Shown here piece by piece: positions 43,525 to 53,945 of a stretch of DNA of 64,000 nucleotides; the first letter of the stretch is position 1; every line of letters starts with the position of its first letter. Under the pieces are notes generated by a model. That model had not been told where the DNA came from, ran no database searches, and saw only the letters and a program-made list of their open reading frames with translations. The position numbers and the translations under genes were made by a program. This DNA is from Strobilurus pachycystidiatus. Its lineage: Eukaryota; Basidiomycota; Agaricomycetes; Agaricales; Physalacriaceae. The stretch covers positions 1,302,001 to 1,366,000 of the forward strand of contig JAHLMK010000014.1 of the NCBI GenBank assembly GCA_019915135.1, given 5' to 3'.

Positions 43525-46500
43525 TCACGGGTTGAGTCGTGTAGTAGTAGTGGCCGCATGGGTGTGGTCAATGTTCAAGTCGAGCAGTATACCTTCCAGT
43601 GCAATCTGTTGATCCTGAATTGAGCGGTACTGTAGAACCTCTCTCCCAATACGTGGAAAAGAACGTCCGTGATAATGCTCACGATGCTGATTGTATGCGG
43701 TCATACCGCCCTCTGAGCGGATGAAGTCCTTCAAGGCGTGGATAAATGGTCCTCGACTGCTCTGTTCGGTTATAGCGCTAAGAATCTGAAGCTTCTGGGC
43801 ACGAGTCACATCCGCCAACGCGAGAATTTTACCAATCGTCAACAAATTGCTCGGGGTGCGAAGGTACTCGATACTTTTTGTATGAAGAGCAGGCGAGTCC
43901 CGCTGGAGCAAATTCACGCCATCCACATATGCGGCAACAATAGCGAAATACGCAAAGTCGGGAGCATTCAAAACATGCTCGCTGGGCATACCAAGCAAGA
44001 AGGCTGTCGGGATGGTGTCCAACCAGTCGAGTTCCAGCATGCGGGTGTACATTGCGACACTCAGGTCATCACACTGGGATCGGGAAACATGCTCCAGTAT
44101 CTCGGCGACGAGTCGCGGGAAGAAATTATGGCCACCGGCAAATACGGTGCCCACAATATTGCGAGCAATGGTTGGATTGATCCACGTCTGGAAATCACTG
44201 CACAGAGTACGATCCTCGTTGAGCGCTCGGAACAAACAATGCAGGGCGTCTTTCTTGTTTGCGGGAGTTATGATATCCGACGAAAAGGTAGTCGATGATA
44301 CAAGTGTTGTCAAGGCTTTGGACATGGCTCGGAGCACACCCAGGTGCATGTCCGAGGACTTCAATGAGGGGGCTTCGATTCCGACGTACATCTGCATGTA
44401 CTCCAAAAGCGTGTCCATCAGAGACTCGTCTTTTTTGTCTTGGGGCCGCGATGTCTGAATCACTGAAGACTGTAAAAGTGCGAGGTGTAACTGAATGTCA
44501 CTTGGAACACAGTCACCACAGGCGTCGCTAATGGCTGGATATACATGTGAAACCAAGATCTGACAGGCAGAGGGAAACATGAATTTTCTCAATGCACTGT
44601 CGAAGTTCAGTGCCTTGTTGGTATCCTGCCCGTCCAGTATTTCCAGTGCAATGCCTCGTGATGTCCTGGAAGAATGCGAACTCTCGGCATACATCTTCAG
44701 GAGAGGACCGGCGCTCAGCAAGACCTGACGTCTGTTCGCGCAATTCATGGTATGGCAATTGTGTGGAACAAGTAGGGATTTTATGAATGCAAGCCAAGCT
44801 GGAAACAACTCAATGTCGGGGCGAAGCCAAGAAGTATCGACGGTCAGAGCAACCTGAAATACTCTGGCCCATGTAACGAGGTCCAATACAATGCGCTGGC
44901 TGCCAAACATTTGGCTTTGGATGAACTCAGCGGCAACTTCGGGCTGACCTTCGTTGAGGATATAACCCTGACATACGTCAAAGAACGCAGCCGCTTCATG
45001 CCCAGGTTCAATGAGTGGGGCATTCGGTTTCTCGAAGCGAATGAGTGCACGAAGCAGCCTCTCGTATGTACCCTGCTGGTCGTGGCGAGACCAGTCGGAC
45101 TGCCAGATAACATTGCGGATTGTCAGATCGAGGCGAGGAATTTTGCTTCTAACATCACCAACGGTTTCTAATGGAAGATTTGACATTGCCTGCAGAACGA
45201 CACGGTGGACAGATGTATCGGAGGAGATCATGTAGAGCCATGTCATCGCCCTGCCCTCGAGTTGGTCAGCGTCCTGCTGGACCATAGAAAACTCTGCATC
45301 CCTCAAGGTACGTGGATGCCTTGGGATTGCTTCAGGAGATGTTGGTGACGATGACGATGCTGTGGTCCTCGTAAGGCCAATCATGCGACAGGCCCAAGCA
45401 AAGATATCTGCGATGGTACGATGGACGAAGAAGAAGGCTGAGTAGGAATAGAATGACAAGGGCGTTTTGTACGGGCATGCCGGCTTGCACGTGGGAAGCA
45501 AAGTCGTTCCAAGATATGCTAGGAGAAAGGCAACTGCGAGAGCGGTGATAACGTTCGCTATCTGCATGCACAGACGCCGAAGATATACGACAAGACCGGC
45601 GAGGAAGAGGGCAAGCGAAATGTGCATGAGGACCGGAAGCAGGCCAACGATGACACCGACGCGCCAAATCTCCAAGTTCTCGGAGCGGAATTGACGAATG
45701 CGGCTTCGATCGCGGGGAGTGCCAGACGGTAGTGACATGTAGTGATGAATCCACTGCTTCGTCAGTACCGCGAGGAGCGCGGTTGTCAGACCTAGCGTCA
45801 GGCTAGTGAACCAAAGCCCGTTCACCCATATGTCGGACGTGGAAGGATTGGCGGGGGACGAGGGTGTGAAAGGAGATTGGGGAACAGTATGAGCATCGCC
45901 ACCCTCGGCGTTGACGCGCTGCATGACAAGGAACTCGTAGAACAGAGACACGAGGACTTCAACCCGATCCACTTCGAGGTTCTGGCTAGTCTGTGAAACA
46001 AATGTCGCCACGACAGCGGAGAACAATCCTGCCTGTTGTTTGGGGTCAGTTTCGGTAAGTCGAACATTTAAGAATCTGACTCACGAAGACCAGAAGAACA
46101 TCTAACGCATCTCTCCAATCCTCCACGCGGTCAGTGTCGAATTTGGCAAATTCGTCCATGAAGACCCTCCATACGCGGGCCCACGGGCCCATCTCTTCGT
46201 ATGGCTCGTCCGGAGGATACTTATTCTCATAGTTGGACGCGTTATTATCTTAGATGATGCAATTGCTCAGTCAAGTCTGACAGCAGTTTCACCGTAACAA
46301 GAAAACGTACCTTTCTGAGCAGCAAAGTGGGCTGTCTTGACACCAAAGAATTTACGGCAACGGCCTACGGAAGGGGACGTATAGATTATCTGCGGGGGTG
46401 GAAGGCTGTCATGGTACTCGATGTCCCGCATGATATCTCGAATGTCCCAGTCGGTAAATTCTATATGGGATTCTTTGTGGTCGGTGTCCTGGGCATAGCC

Positions 46501-46620
46501 GGTGCTTGTGGGGGGCGAGCTATCGTCTACGACCGAAGAGGTATCGTACGGGCTGGGACTCGAGGGCGGGGAGAGGTTACTTGAAGGAGGTGGCGCATTT
46601 TCGGAGTTGGATAGCAACAT
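43525..46620 (-). CDS. DUF6535 multi-pass membrane protein (copy 2)
   Basis: Three exons with the same layout as 31891-35041. Exon 1 reads MLLSNSENAPPPSS and ends near RKFFGVKTAHFAAQK. Exon 2 reads NNASNYENKYPPDEPYEEMG, then RVWRVFMDEFAKFDTDRVEDW. Exon 3 opens AGLFSAVVATFVSQTSQNLE. The membrane part shows FTSLTLGLTTALLAVLTKQW, VGVIVGLLPVLMHISLALFL and VITALAVAFLLAYLG. The soluble remainder is about 600 residues. It is inverted relative to copy 1, about 10 kb away, and shares at least 260 bases of upstream sequence with it. Intron positions and phases match copy 1. The function of the family is unknown. Confidence 0.87.
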
Positions 46621-47474
46621 CGGGGAAAAGAGCAAGATACAGCGCTCCTCGCGCGTATATGGCTGTTCATATATGTATCACCCAGGTCCTTGTTCCGTAT
46701 TGGGACCCACCTATGATGTGGCAGTCAGTGCCCTTGTTCCATTGGCGAATGAATGCACCTCACACGGAAAGCTGTACCATCAGTAGCATCGGCCAGAATC
46801 GGACTGGGTTATCCTAAGCAGGAGCGGGGGAATTGCGCCACATCAGCAAGTCGATGCAGGGTTCCTGGTATGCTGTCACGAGGATCACTGGCGTGGAAAT
46901 CGGATATCCCACAGTCAACAGCAGTCCAACCCCGTACGCACTGGTGTCTCATCGCATGCCTGGTACTCGGTGGATTGTTACCCCCACCGAAGACCGGCCC
47001 TGACGGTTCGCCCAAGCGCGACTTTGACGCTATTGGTGTGTCACAGCAGTTTCGTTGCACAACCTACGATAGAGGAAAGCTTCAAATCAGTGAACACGGG
47101 GGTGCTTATCAGGGAAAAGATATCTTCACACCGAGCGACCAATTGTGACCATCTCCCGTTCACGGAGAGGCGCACTGCCAGCCAAGCTCTCCGAGTCCAG
47201 AAGGCAACCACACTTTGGACGATCGTCGATCCCTCCATTCCCTCAATTTCATACAGCTCCGCATTGGCGGAGCTTTTCACGCGAAGAAAAGTAACAGACA
47301 ATTGCAGTTCGTAGTTCCAAACTCTTGAGGAAGCACCAACTATAGACATGTTGTCCCGAAATGACTACACTGCAATACGTTAAACCTGGAGCCGAACCAC
47401 GCTACGAAAGTAACGTACAGGGTGACTGATACCAGCGATCCATAGACACACAAAGTCGATGAAACCGTTTCTCT
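46621..47474. promoter_or_regulatory. 5' flank of DUF6535 copy 2 and spacer
   Basis: 46690-46950 (read on the minus strand) matches the upstream flank of DUF6535 copy 1. It includes TACGGAACAAGGACCTGGG and TGCTGATGTGGCGCAATTC. The rest, up to the phosphatase pseudogene, holds no recognised feature. Confidence 0.55.
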
Positions 47475-48520
47475 CAATGAAGCCCTTCTCCAAGCACCCA
47501 TCGCATCCGACCTCGAATGCGCCTGACTGATCCACAAACGCCGACAGCTCGAACATGTCGCCATCGCAACGGCTGAACCTCATCGTTCGCCATAACCCTC
47601 ACCACACGCCACCATCTCCGCGACCATCCTCGCCGAGACGACACCATCCTATCCGCGCGCCACGTCCTCCCTTTTTCCGCCTCAGTTCCACCCCGGATGC
47701 TTAATAGCCCACGGCAGGGTAGTTCGCTGACACTATCGCCATGCTATAATCCGCGTAGATCGCCCGGTCGTGGGCCTCGTCGCCATCTAGCGTAGAGTTG
47801 GCCTGGGTGCTATCAACGACGGAACGGGCGTGCCCGTTCGGTGGGCGATGTGCTCGTTGGCGTATCCTAAGCCTGGTCCTGGTCAACGACGGTGCACCAA
47901 GGAAAGTGCTTTTCATTGTCCGCACGAAAGTCTAGCGCAAAGGATGAACCTTATTGGCAAAGTTGGTCACCGTGTTGAGGCGCGCAGTGATGCTGGGAGC
48001 GTAGACGGCGTTCAAGTTTGCGATTTATAGGTCGACGGAAGCGGTGTCCGTGCACATGTCGTCGACGGGGGTGGTTGAACGCAGTACCGTCTCCGAAAGA
48101 TGACGGAGGCGGCGGGAAGTTATGAGGGGCTGTACGCGACCGTCCAGTGCAGGGCGGATTGAACGACACGATCTAAACCTGTGGCGCCTACGAAAGGTTC
48201 CGTCAGATGCGAATAGCGGGCATGCATGACCCGTTCTGATTCAAGTTCGCGCCGGGCCCTTTGCAGGATATCAGACCTTGTGCTGTATGATGACAACAAG
48301 AAAAGAAACGCACTGGTCCGCTCCAGAAGTCGAGAGAGTGTCCCGATTCCCGACCAAGGTCGTACAAATGATGTTCTCGAAAGTAGTCCGTGGTACTCCG
48401 TGACAAGTTGAGCCTGGTAAGCATGCATTGGCGGCGCCAAACATTGGATAGCGTGCACCAAGCGTTCGATGAGATTGACCAGGGATTCGACACATGTGCG
48501 AGCGGTGCGAACGTGAAGGC
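47475..48520 (-). pseudogene. Histidine acid phosphatase pseudogene (copy 3)
   Basis: Fragments of the phosphatase family appear in order on the minus strand but in different frames. GARYPMFGA lies near 48450, HARYSHLTEPFVGATGLDRV with VQSALHWTVAYSP at about 48240-48130, and STQANSTLDGDEA then AIYADYS at about 47830-47740. DGDMFELSAFVDQSGAFE lies at about 47560-47515. The catalytic RHG motif is destroyed: where intact copies read GAA CGC CAT GGT/C, this one reads GAA CGC TTG GTG, with a base lost so that His is gone and the frame shifts. Large pieces around the metal-free active-site loop are missing. No chain of introns can restore an open frame. Confidence 0.85.
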
Positions 48521-50357
48521 GGACAGTCCCGTCGTTGTCCGCCTGCTACCTCTCCTCTCCTGGCAGGTCGCCTCTTCAGACTTCCCTCCTTCGCTGCTCA
48601 TCCAAGCGTAGCCTCATCCAGGTTATGGATTCGGTTGGTCGTCGAGAAAAGCGGGAGTGCTACGCGTCGATTACGTGCGCCATCAAGGCATATTGTTGCT
48701 GTCGTCGACATGGTGGCAAAATGGAACGAGCTTTTACTTTCAGATTCCGCGGGCAGTGCGGCCGCCGGCAAGAATCATACGCCATGCCGAAGCTCGGCAG
48801 GACGCGGCGTCCACGTGACATTTTTTTGAGGATAAATACAAAAATAGTTGGCCGATCGTTCATTCCGACCGCCACCATGGCCCATGGCTCTGGTCGCCGT
48901 CGTCCCACCGAGGGCCACTAGTACTCTTACTCTTGACTCCGTCTATGTTTCTCTTCTTCCTTCCTCTTCCTCGCCTGATGGACACCGCGGCCGGATGGAC
49001 ACGTATAGTCGCACTTGTGCGTCTTCCAAATTCCTTTTTTTTCCTTCTCGCATTAACTCTCACCAACAGGTTTCAAGCCGTCTTCCCCGGTGGTGGTCTC
49101 CCAATACTCCACGCTACCCCAGGATGTGCGTGTCTTTTCTTCCTTGCGCGACGTCTTTTCCCGTTACACCCGTATGATGCCATATCTTTATATTTGCTAC
49201 TTCAGAGGACTCTGTCCAATGAGACTACCTTTCCACCAAGATCTCTGACTTCCTCATGCGCTCTTTTGAATATTTTGCTGACTTTTTTTGCAGAACGTTG
49301 AACAGCACGGCAGAGTATTTACTTATGTCGAGACTCGAGGCAAGTAGTAGTCGTGTCTTGGAAACATCTTTTACCCTTGTCGTCATTCAAATGTTGTATT
49401 CGTAGACTTGTCTTGCTATCTCATCGACGATTTCGTCGTACAAATCAAAACCAACTCATGAGATATATCGCTTTGTGCACATTCAAATTGATAGCCGAAC
49501 TACTCTGCCTCATTGGTCGGTCATGCAGCATGCGCTGACGAAAATGCGAACACAGCGCGTCACAACCTTCAATGTCATGCTCGGAGCTGTCAACGCTGTT
49601 CTCTGTGGCTTTGGGCCATCTCGTCCACGTCTGAGATCTACATCTCAACCAGTTGCACTGCCGCGGGCGACAGACGCTCGTCGTGTCTGCGGAGTGAGCC
49701 TCCTCTTTCGGCTTCGGAGACGTTATCTTTTATCTCAATTGTGTCGAGTTCAGTCCGGGTGGTTGTCAATGTCAGCGACAGTAATACGAGTACACGCCAC
49801 CTGAGATGGCATTTGATCCGGAGCGTGAGTAAAACATGTAGACGCAAATGCGTTCTGTCGGTTGCTGTCTCTGGCATGCCCTCTTTTGCCCGAAGACCCG
49901 CGGTGACAGCTCATAGAATCAGATCACCCAGTCAGTCATGTATCCCAAATTTCTACGTTGCGTGCTGACTTGACAATGCAGATTCAGACACACGTCGATT
50001 CGGACTCAAAGGCAGACGGCCCGTCGAACCAAAGACGAAGCTGTATATATTTTCCCGCTACGCATCTTGGGCAGCTCTCTCATAATCTCCACATCCCACG
50101 CTCCCTCCTTACCCCATTCATGTATGGCTATTTTGCTGATAGCTCAATTCAATCGGTTAATTTTGCGGAACTACAGCAGGGAATGTCGTTTAGCGTATGA
50201 GGTGGAAACACGTTCCCTTCGGACTTGCTGCTTCTTCCTCAGTCATCGCAAAATATTCTGTGACCGTTTTGACGTCGGGCTCACCTCAGCGTCGTATGAT
50301 CAGCCATCGAACGAGTACTATAAAATGATCCAGCGTCTGTGTTCAAAACCAACCAAC
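48521..50357. other. Intergenic; upstream duplicate of the P450 flank
   Basis: No gene recognised. The part from about 49150 is similar to 39490-40790 and represents the 5' flank of the second P450 copy. A TATA-like ACTATAAAATG lies near 50318-50330, matching the AGTATAAGACG position in copy 1. Confidence 0.55.
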
Positions 50358-50375
50358 ATGTCCACGATTCTGAAC

Positions 50376-51679
50376 ATCAGCAAGTCGGGAGGGGTGTAAT
50401 CGGTGTAATCCTACGCCGATTACACCTTTTTGGGACGTGTAATTTCACACGGTACATGCGTAATTGCAGCGTTCGCAGTGTAAATCGTGTAAACCCAGAT
50501 TACACGGTTTACACCATTGCACCCAGCCAGATTTCACACACCCAAATTATGCAGGCATCTTGCGGTGCATTTTCGAGATCACACAGCGACAGGAGGAAGG
50601 GAAAAGCGAATCAAATTGCTAGATACTAAAGCACGACCGTGTAACTACGTATATAGGACCCATATGCCGTGTTACCCGATACACCATCCATCTGCACCCA
50701 CACACGCGCACCCAACACAACACCGACGGCGACACCAACACCAGCACCCACGGCACACCACGCACCCAAAACTGGAGACTCGCACCAAACCGAAACTCAC
50801 CAGACCTAACAGACCTGACGTCGCACGAGCCATCGAGGCACTAAAAACAGGAGTGAGAAAAATCAGACAACCACGGAGAACGGACGTACCCATTCATCAA
50901 ATTCTGCGCATCGTCCGACACACACCACTCGCCCTTGTGGCAAGCTGGCCGTCAAAGCGGGTCCTGCTCGCTCTTCCCATTCGACTTCAAAAGCCTTGGC
51001 CCGTGGTCCTTGTCCTCGGAGTACGGCCTCGTCCACGGTAGGGGAAATGTCCTCGTCCAAAGAGCCGGGGTCCTCGTCCGAAGTCCAAAGGGTCGGGGTC
51101 CTCGTCCAAATGGTATCATGAATCGTCCTCGTCCGCGGTGTCTTGTCTGGGGTATTGTTCTGGTCCTCGAGCGTGTGAGATTTTTGCAGTTCGTTGTCCT
51201 CGTCCACAGTGAATCAGATTGACAGCGGGGCGGTCGAGTCGAAAGGAGCATGGCAGAGTGCAGGCGATGATGGTGGGAAGGAACGAAAATAGTGACCGCG
51301 GAGTTTGAAACAGTGAAAGCCAAGCCCAACATGCACGTGGTGGCAATCGTTTGCGTCACCTCTTCGGACTTGTCTATTTTCCCGCTTCAACACGCCGCAG
51401 AGCCGCACTCTTTGCCACGGAGCGTCTTCCGCGCAGTCTCAGTGTCTGCAATCAGCAATGAAAATGTTGTTATCATTCAAATGTGCATCACTAGAGCCAT
51501 TCAAGTCACCATGTTGGATTTGCAGTCACATTTATTTATCTGAGCTAAGACAGCGTGTAAAGCAGTGTAATCGTGTAGACGTGTAATCAGAGTATAATCG
51601 TGTAAAACGTGTAAGATTGGACCCTTGATTACACCGGTTATACGATTACACCGAATTACACACCTTCGAACTTGCTGAT
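50376..51679. mobile_element. Non-autonomous TIR DNA element (1304 bp) with GTGTAATC subterminal repeats
   Basis: The ends are inverted: ATCAGCAAGT at 50376-50385 and ACTTGCTGAT at 51670-51679. The similarity continues imperfectly for about 38 bases (GGGGTGTAATCGGTGTAATCC at the left, its complement GATTACACCGAATTACACACC at the right). A 4-base target-site duplication GAAC flanks it at 50372-50375 and 51680-51683. Both subterminal zones, about 50390-50520 and 51550-51665, are packed with GTGTAA and GTGTAATC words in both orientations, the pattern of transposase-binding sites. The interior encodes no transposase. It inserted into codon 6/7 of the second P450 copy. Confidence 0.8.
51015..51205. 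repeat. Irregular CCTCGTCC minisatellite inside the TIR element
   Basis: The word CCTCGTCC recurs at least six times in about 190 bases (for example GGCCTCGTCCACGG, GTCCTCGTCCAAAG, GTCCTCGTCCGAAG, GGTCCTCGTCCAAAT, GTCCTCGTCCGCGG, GTCCTCGTCCACAG). The units are spaced unevenly and lie inside the non-coding interior of the element. Confidence 0.65.
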
Positions 51680-53642
51680 GAACGTCATCACTTCGCTCTC
51701 GCCTCTAGTGTGTTTCTCCTTCTTCTTGACTAGTATCTTGTGTATCCACTTGATACCTTACCTCCTCGATAGACATGGCATGCGTGCTTTCCCTGCGCCC
51801 TTCCTCGCCAAGTTCTCGGACGCCTGGCTGGGTTTGATCACCTATCAAGGGCACCGGTCGGAAATCATTCATGAGCTGCATGCAAAGCATGGTATGTCCT
51901 TTACAGCTATATGATATATCCAAGTTCTGACCCCACTAACACCTGCTTATGCCCCTTCGTTCGCATCGCGCCCAACCACGTATCCATCGCATCCGCCGAA
52001 GCGCTCCCCATCGTCTACGGGCACGGCAATGGCGCCATGAAGTCCGACTTTCACGACGCGTTCGTCACCATCGAGCGGGGCCTTTTCAATACGCGCGACC
52101 GCCAGGACCACACCCGCAAACGCAAGATCGTATCGCACATCTTCTCGCCGAAGAACGTTCTGGAGTTTGAGCCGCAGATACGGACGTATGTCGGACAGTT
52201 GGTGGGGCAGTGGGAGCGACTGTGCGATTTAGCCTCGAAGTCAAAGGATCAAGACATCAGTGGGGTGGAAGGTGAGGGATGGGTTGGAAGTAGGGGCAGA
52301 GTATGGGTGGACTGTGTTCCATGTAAGCTGTTTTGTCTTCCTCTTTTTGTTTTGTCCTAACCGAAATCATAAGGGATGCACTATCTCGCATTCGACATCA
52401 TCAGCGACCTCGCCTTTGGTGCGCCCTTCGGTATGCTCCGCGCCGCAAAGGACTCTGCTCCCGCTCCGAAAAGCAATACGCAGGCAATGAATTCCTATGG
52501 AAACGCGTCCTCGAAGACCATGGAAGACCTCAAGATGATTCCGGCTGTAGAAACTCTCAACGGGCGTCTGTTGTACGGCATGAGACTCGGTGTCTATCCG
52601 GCTTGGTGGCGGCCTTTGTTGGCCAAGACGCCGTGGTTCAGACAGGGCGGAGAAGATGCAGAGCTGTTTTCTGGGATCGCTATCATGGCAGTAGCCAAGA
52701 GACTGGCAACGCCCACAGATAGGATTGACCTGTTGAGTCGCCTCCAGGCCGGGAAGGACTTGCATGTTCGTTCTTCCATTGCTTCGCCTCTCTGACAGCA
52801 CCCAGCCATCACACTGATATCTCTCTAGGGCAATCCTTTGGGACGCAAGGAGCTTACATCAGAGGCCACAACGCTCCTGGTTGGCGGATCTGACACCACG
52901 TCAAAGCAAGTTCTTTCCCAATCATTTTCACACAATATAAACCGGTAAATACCTCCTCAGCTCGACGTGCGCGATATTATACTACCTGGCAAACAAGCCC
53001 ACCATTCGACGCAAGCTCCAGGCCGAACTTGACGGGAATCTTGCCCCAAACGATATTGCCACTGCCGACGAAGTAAAGTCCCTGCCGTATCTTCAAGCGT
53101 GTATCAATGAGGGATTGCGGTTGCACTCTACCTCCGCTATTGGTCTTCCCCGAGTTGTCCCAGAGGGCGGCATGACAGTCCTTGGCGTGAGTCTACCAGC
53201 CGGCGCAATCGTGAGCGTGCCTAGCTACACCATTCATCGCGACACGGATGTGTGGGGAAAGGACGCGGAGGTTTTCAGGCCCAAACGTTGGTTGGAGGAA
53301 GACATGAAGGACAAGATCGCACGAACTTTCAACCCGTTTTCGGTTGGTCCGAGGTTCGTGCCGGTGCTTCGAAATGCACGATGGAGTACCCGTGATTGAC
53401 GGACTTTCAGAGCATGTGTTGGACGTAATTTGGCGACGCTCGAGTTGCAGATTTTCGTCGCAACGTTGGTGAAACGGTTCGACTTCGTGCCGAAGAATCC
53501 TGGGGCTCCAGTATGAGATTTTCTTCCTCTGACTTGGACATGCACTGATTCGGTTCCTCCCTCTTAGCTTGACGTCCAAGAAGGGTTTATCAGGAGGCCG
53601 TTGGCATTCAGGATGGGACTCGAAAAGCGAGAGGTCTTATAG

Positions 53643-53945
53643 TTCAATGTCAGAATCAATGTATCAATTTGGTGTTGCTATGTACATCACTTCTGTAGTC
53701 TGACGGTACCATTCTTACTTCATTTCGTCCTTCATTTGTACGTAGGTACTTCCCCAGCACCTGAGGTTGAACCTCTTCTGAACTGTGAAGGTGTACTGTT
53801 GACAGTAGTAGCAGTAAACACGTGTATTTAATCATGACTTACTAATTTAATTCGATTCTCACAGTGAGAACGCATCACTTACGTTCCAGTCAGACGACCG
53901 TAACGTAAGGCTCTTAATGTCCCTCTCGACCTGCTTCCAACCGCC
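53643..53945. other. Short intergenic
   Basis: 3' flank of the second P450 copy and promoter of the DUF4238 gene. Nothing further recognised. Confidence 0.5.

Larger units (their letters stand above)
50358..53642 (+). pseudogene. CYP53-like cytochrome P450 (copy 2), split by a transposon and with a lost splice site
   Basis: The original start codon is at 50358 (ATG TCC ACG ATT CTG AAC). The coding sequence resumes at 51684 with GTC ATC ACT TCG CTC, giving MSTILN-VITSLSPLVC, which aligns with MENIASLSPLAC of copy 1. Between them lies a 1304-base inverted-repeat element. The rest keeps the exon plan of copy 1: DRQDHTRKRKIVSHIFSP, LVGGSDTTSN, INEGLRLHS, FNPFSVGPR then ACVGRNLATLE, last exon LDVQEGFIRRPLAF. 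Intron 1 has lost its acceptor: copy 1 ends CCGTCTAG|GTCC while this copy reads CTGCTTATGCCC, with no nearby AG. Another intron uses a GC donor (gcaagt, about 52907). The heme-loop exons are intact. A message starting at the new ATG at 51678 is possible, but correct splicing is doubtful, so I call it a probable pseudogene. Confidence 0.75.

Noticed and set aside
50517..51041. 174-codon frame inside the TIR element, Pro/Arg/His-rich
   Set aside because: Composition follows simple repeats (CACCCA, CCTCGTCC) and no transposase or other domain motif is present.
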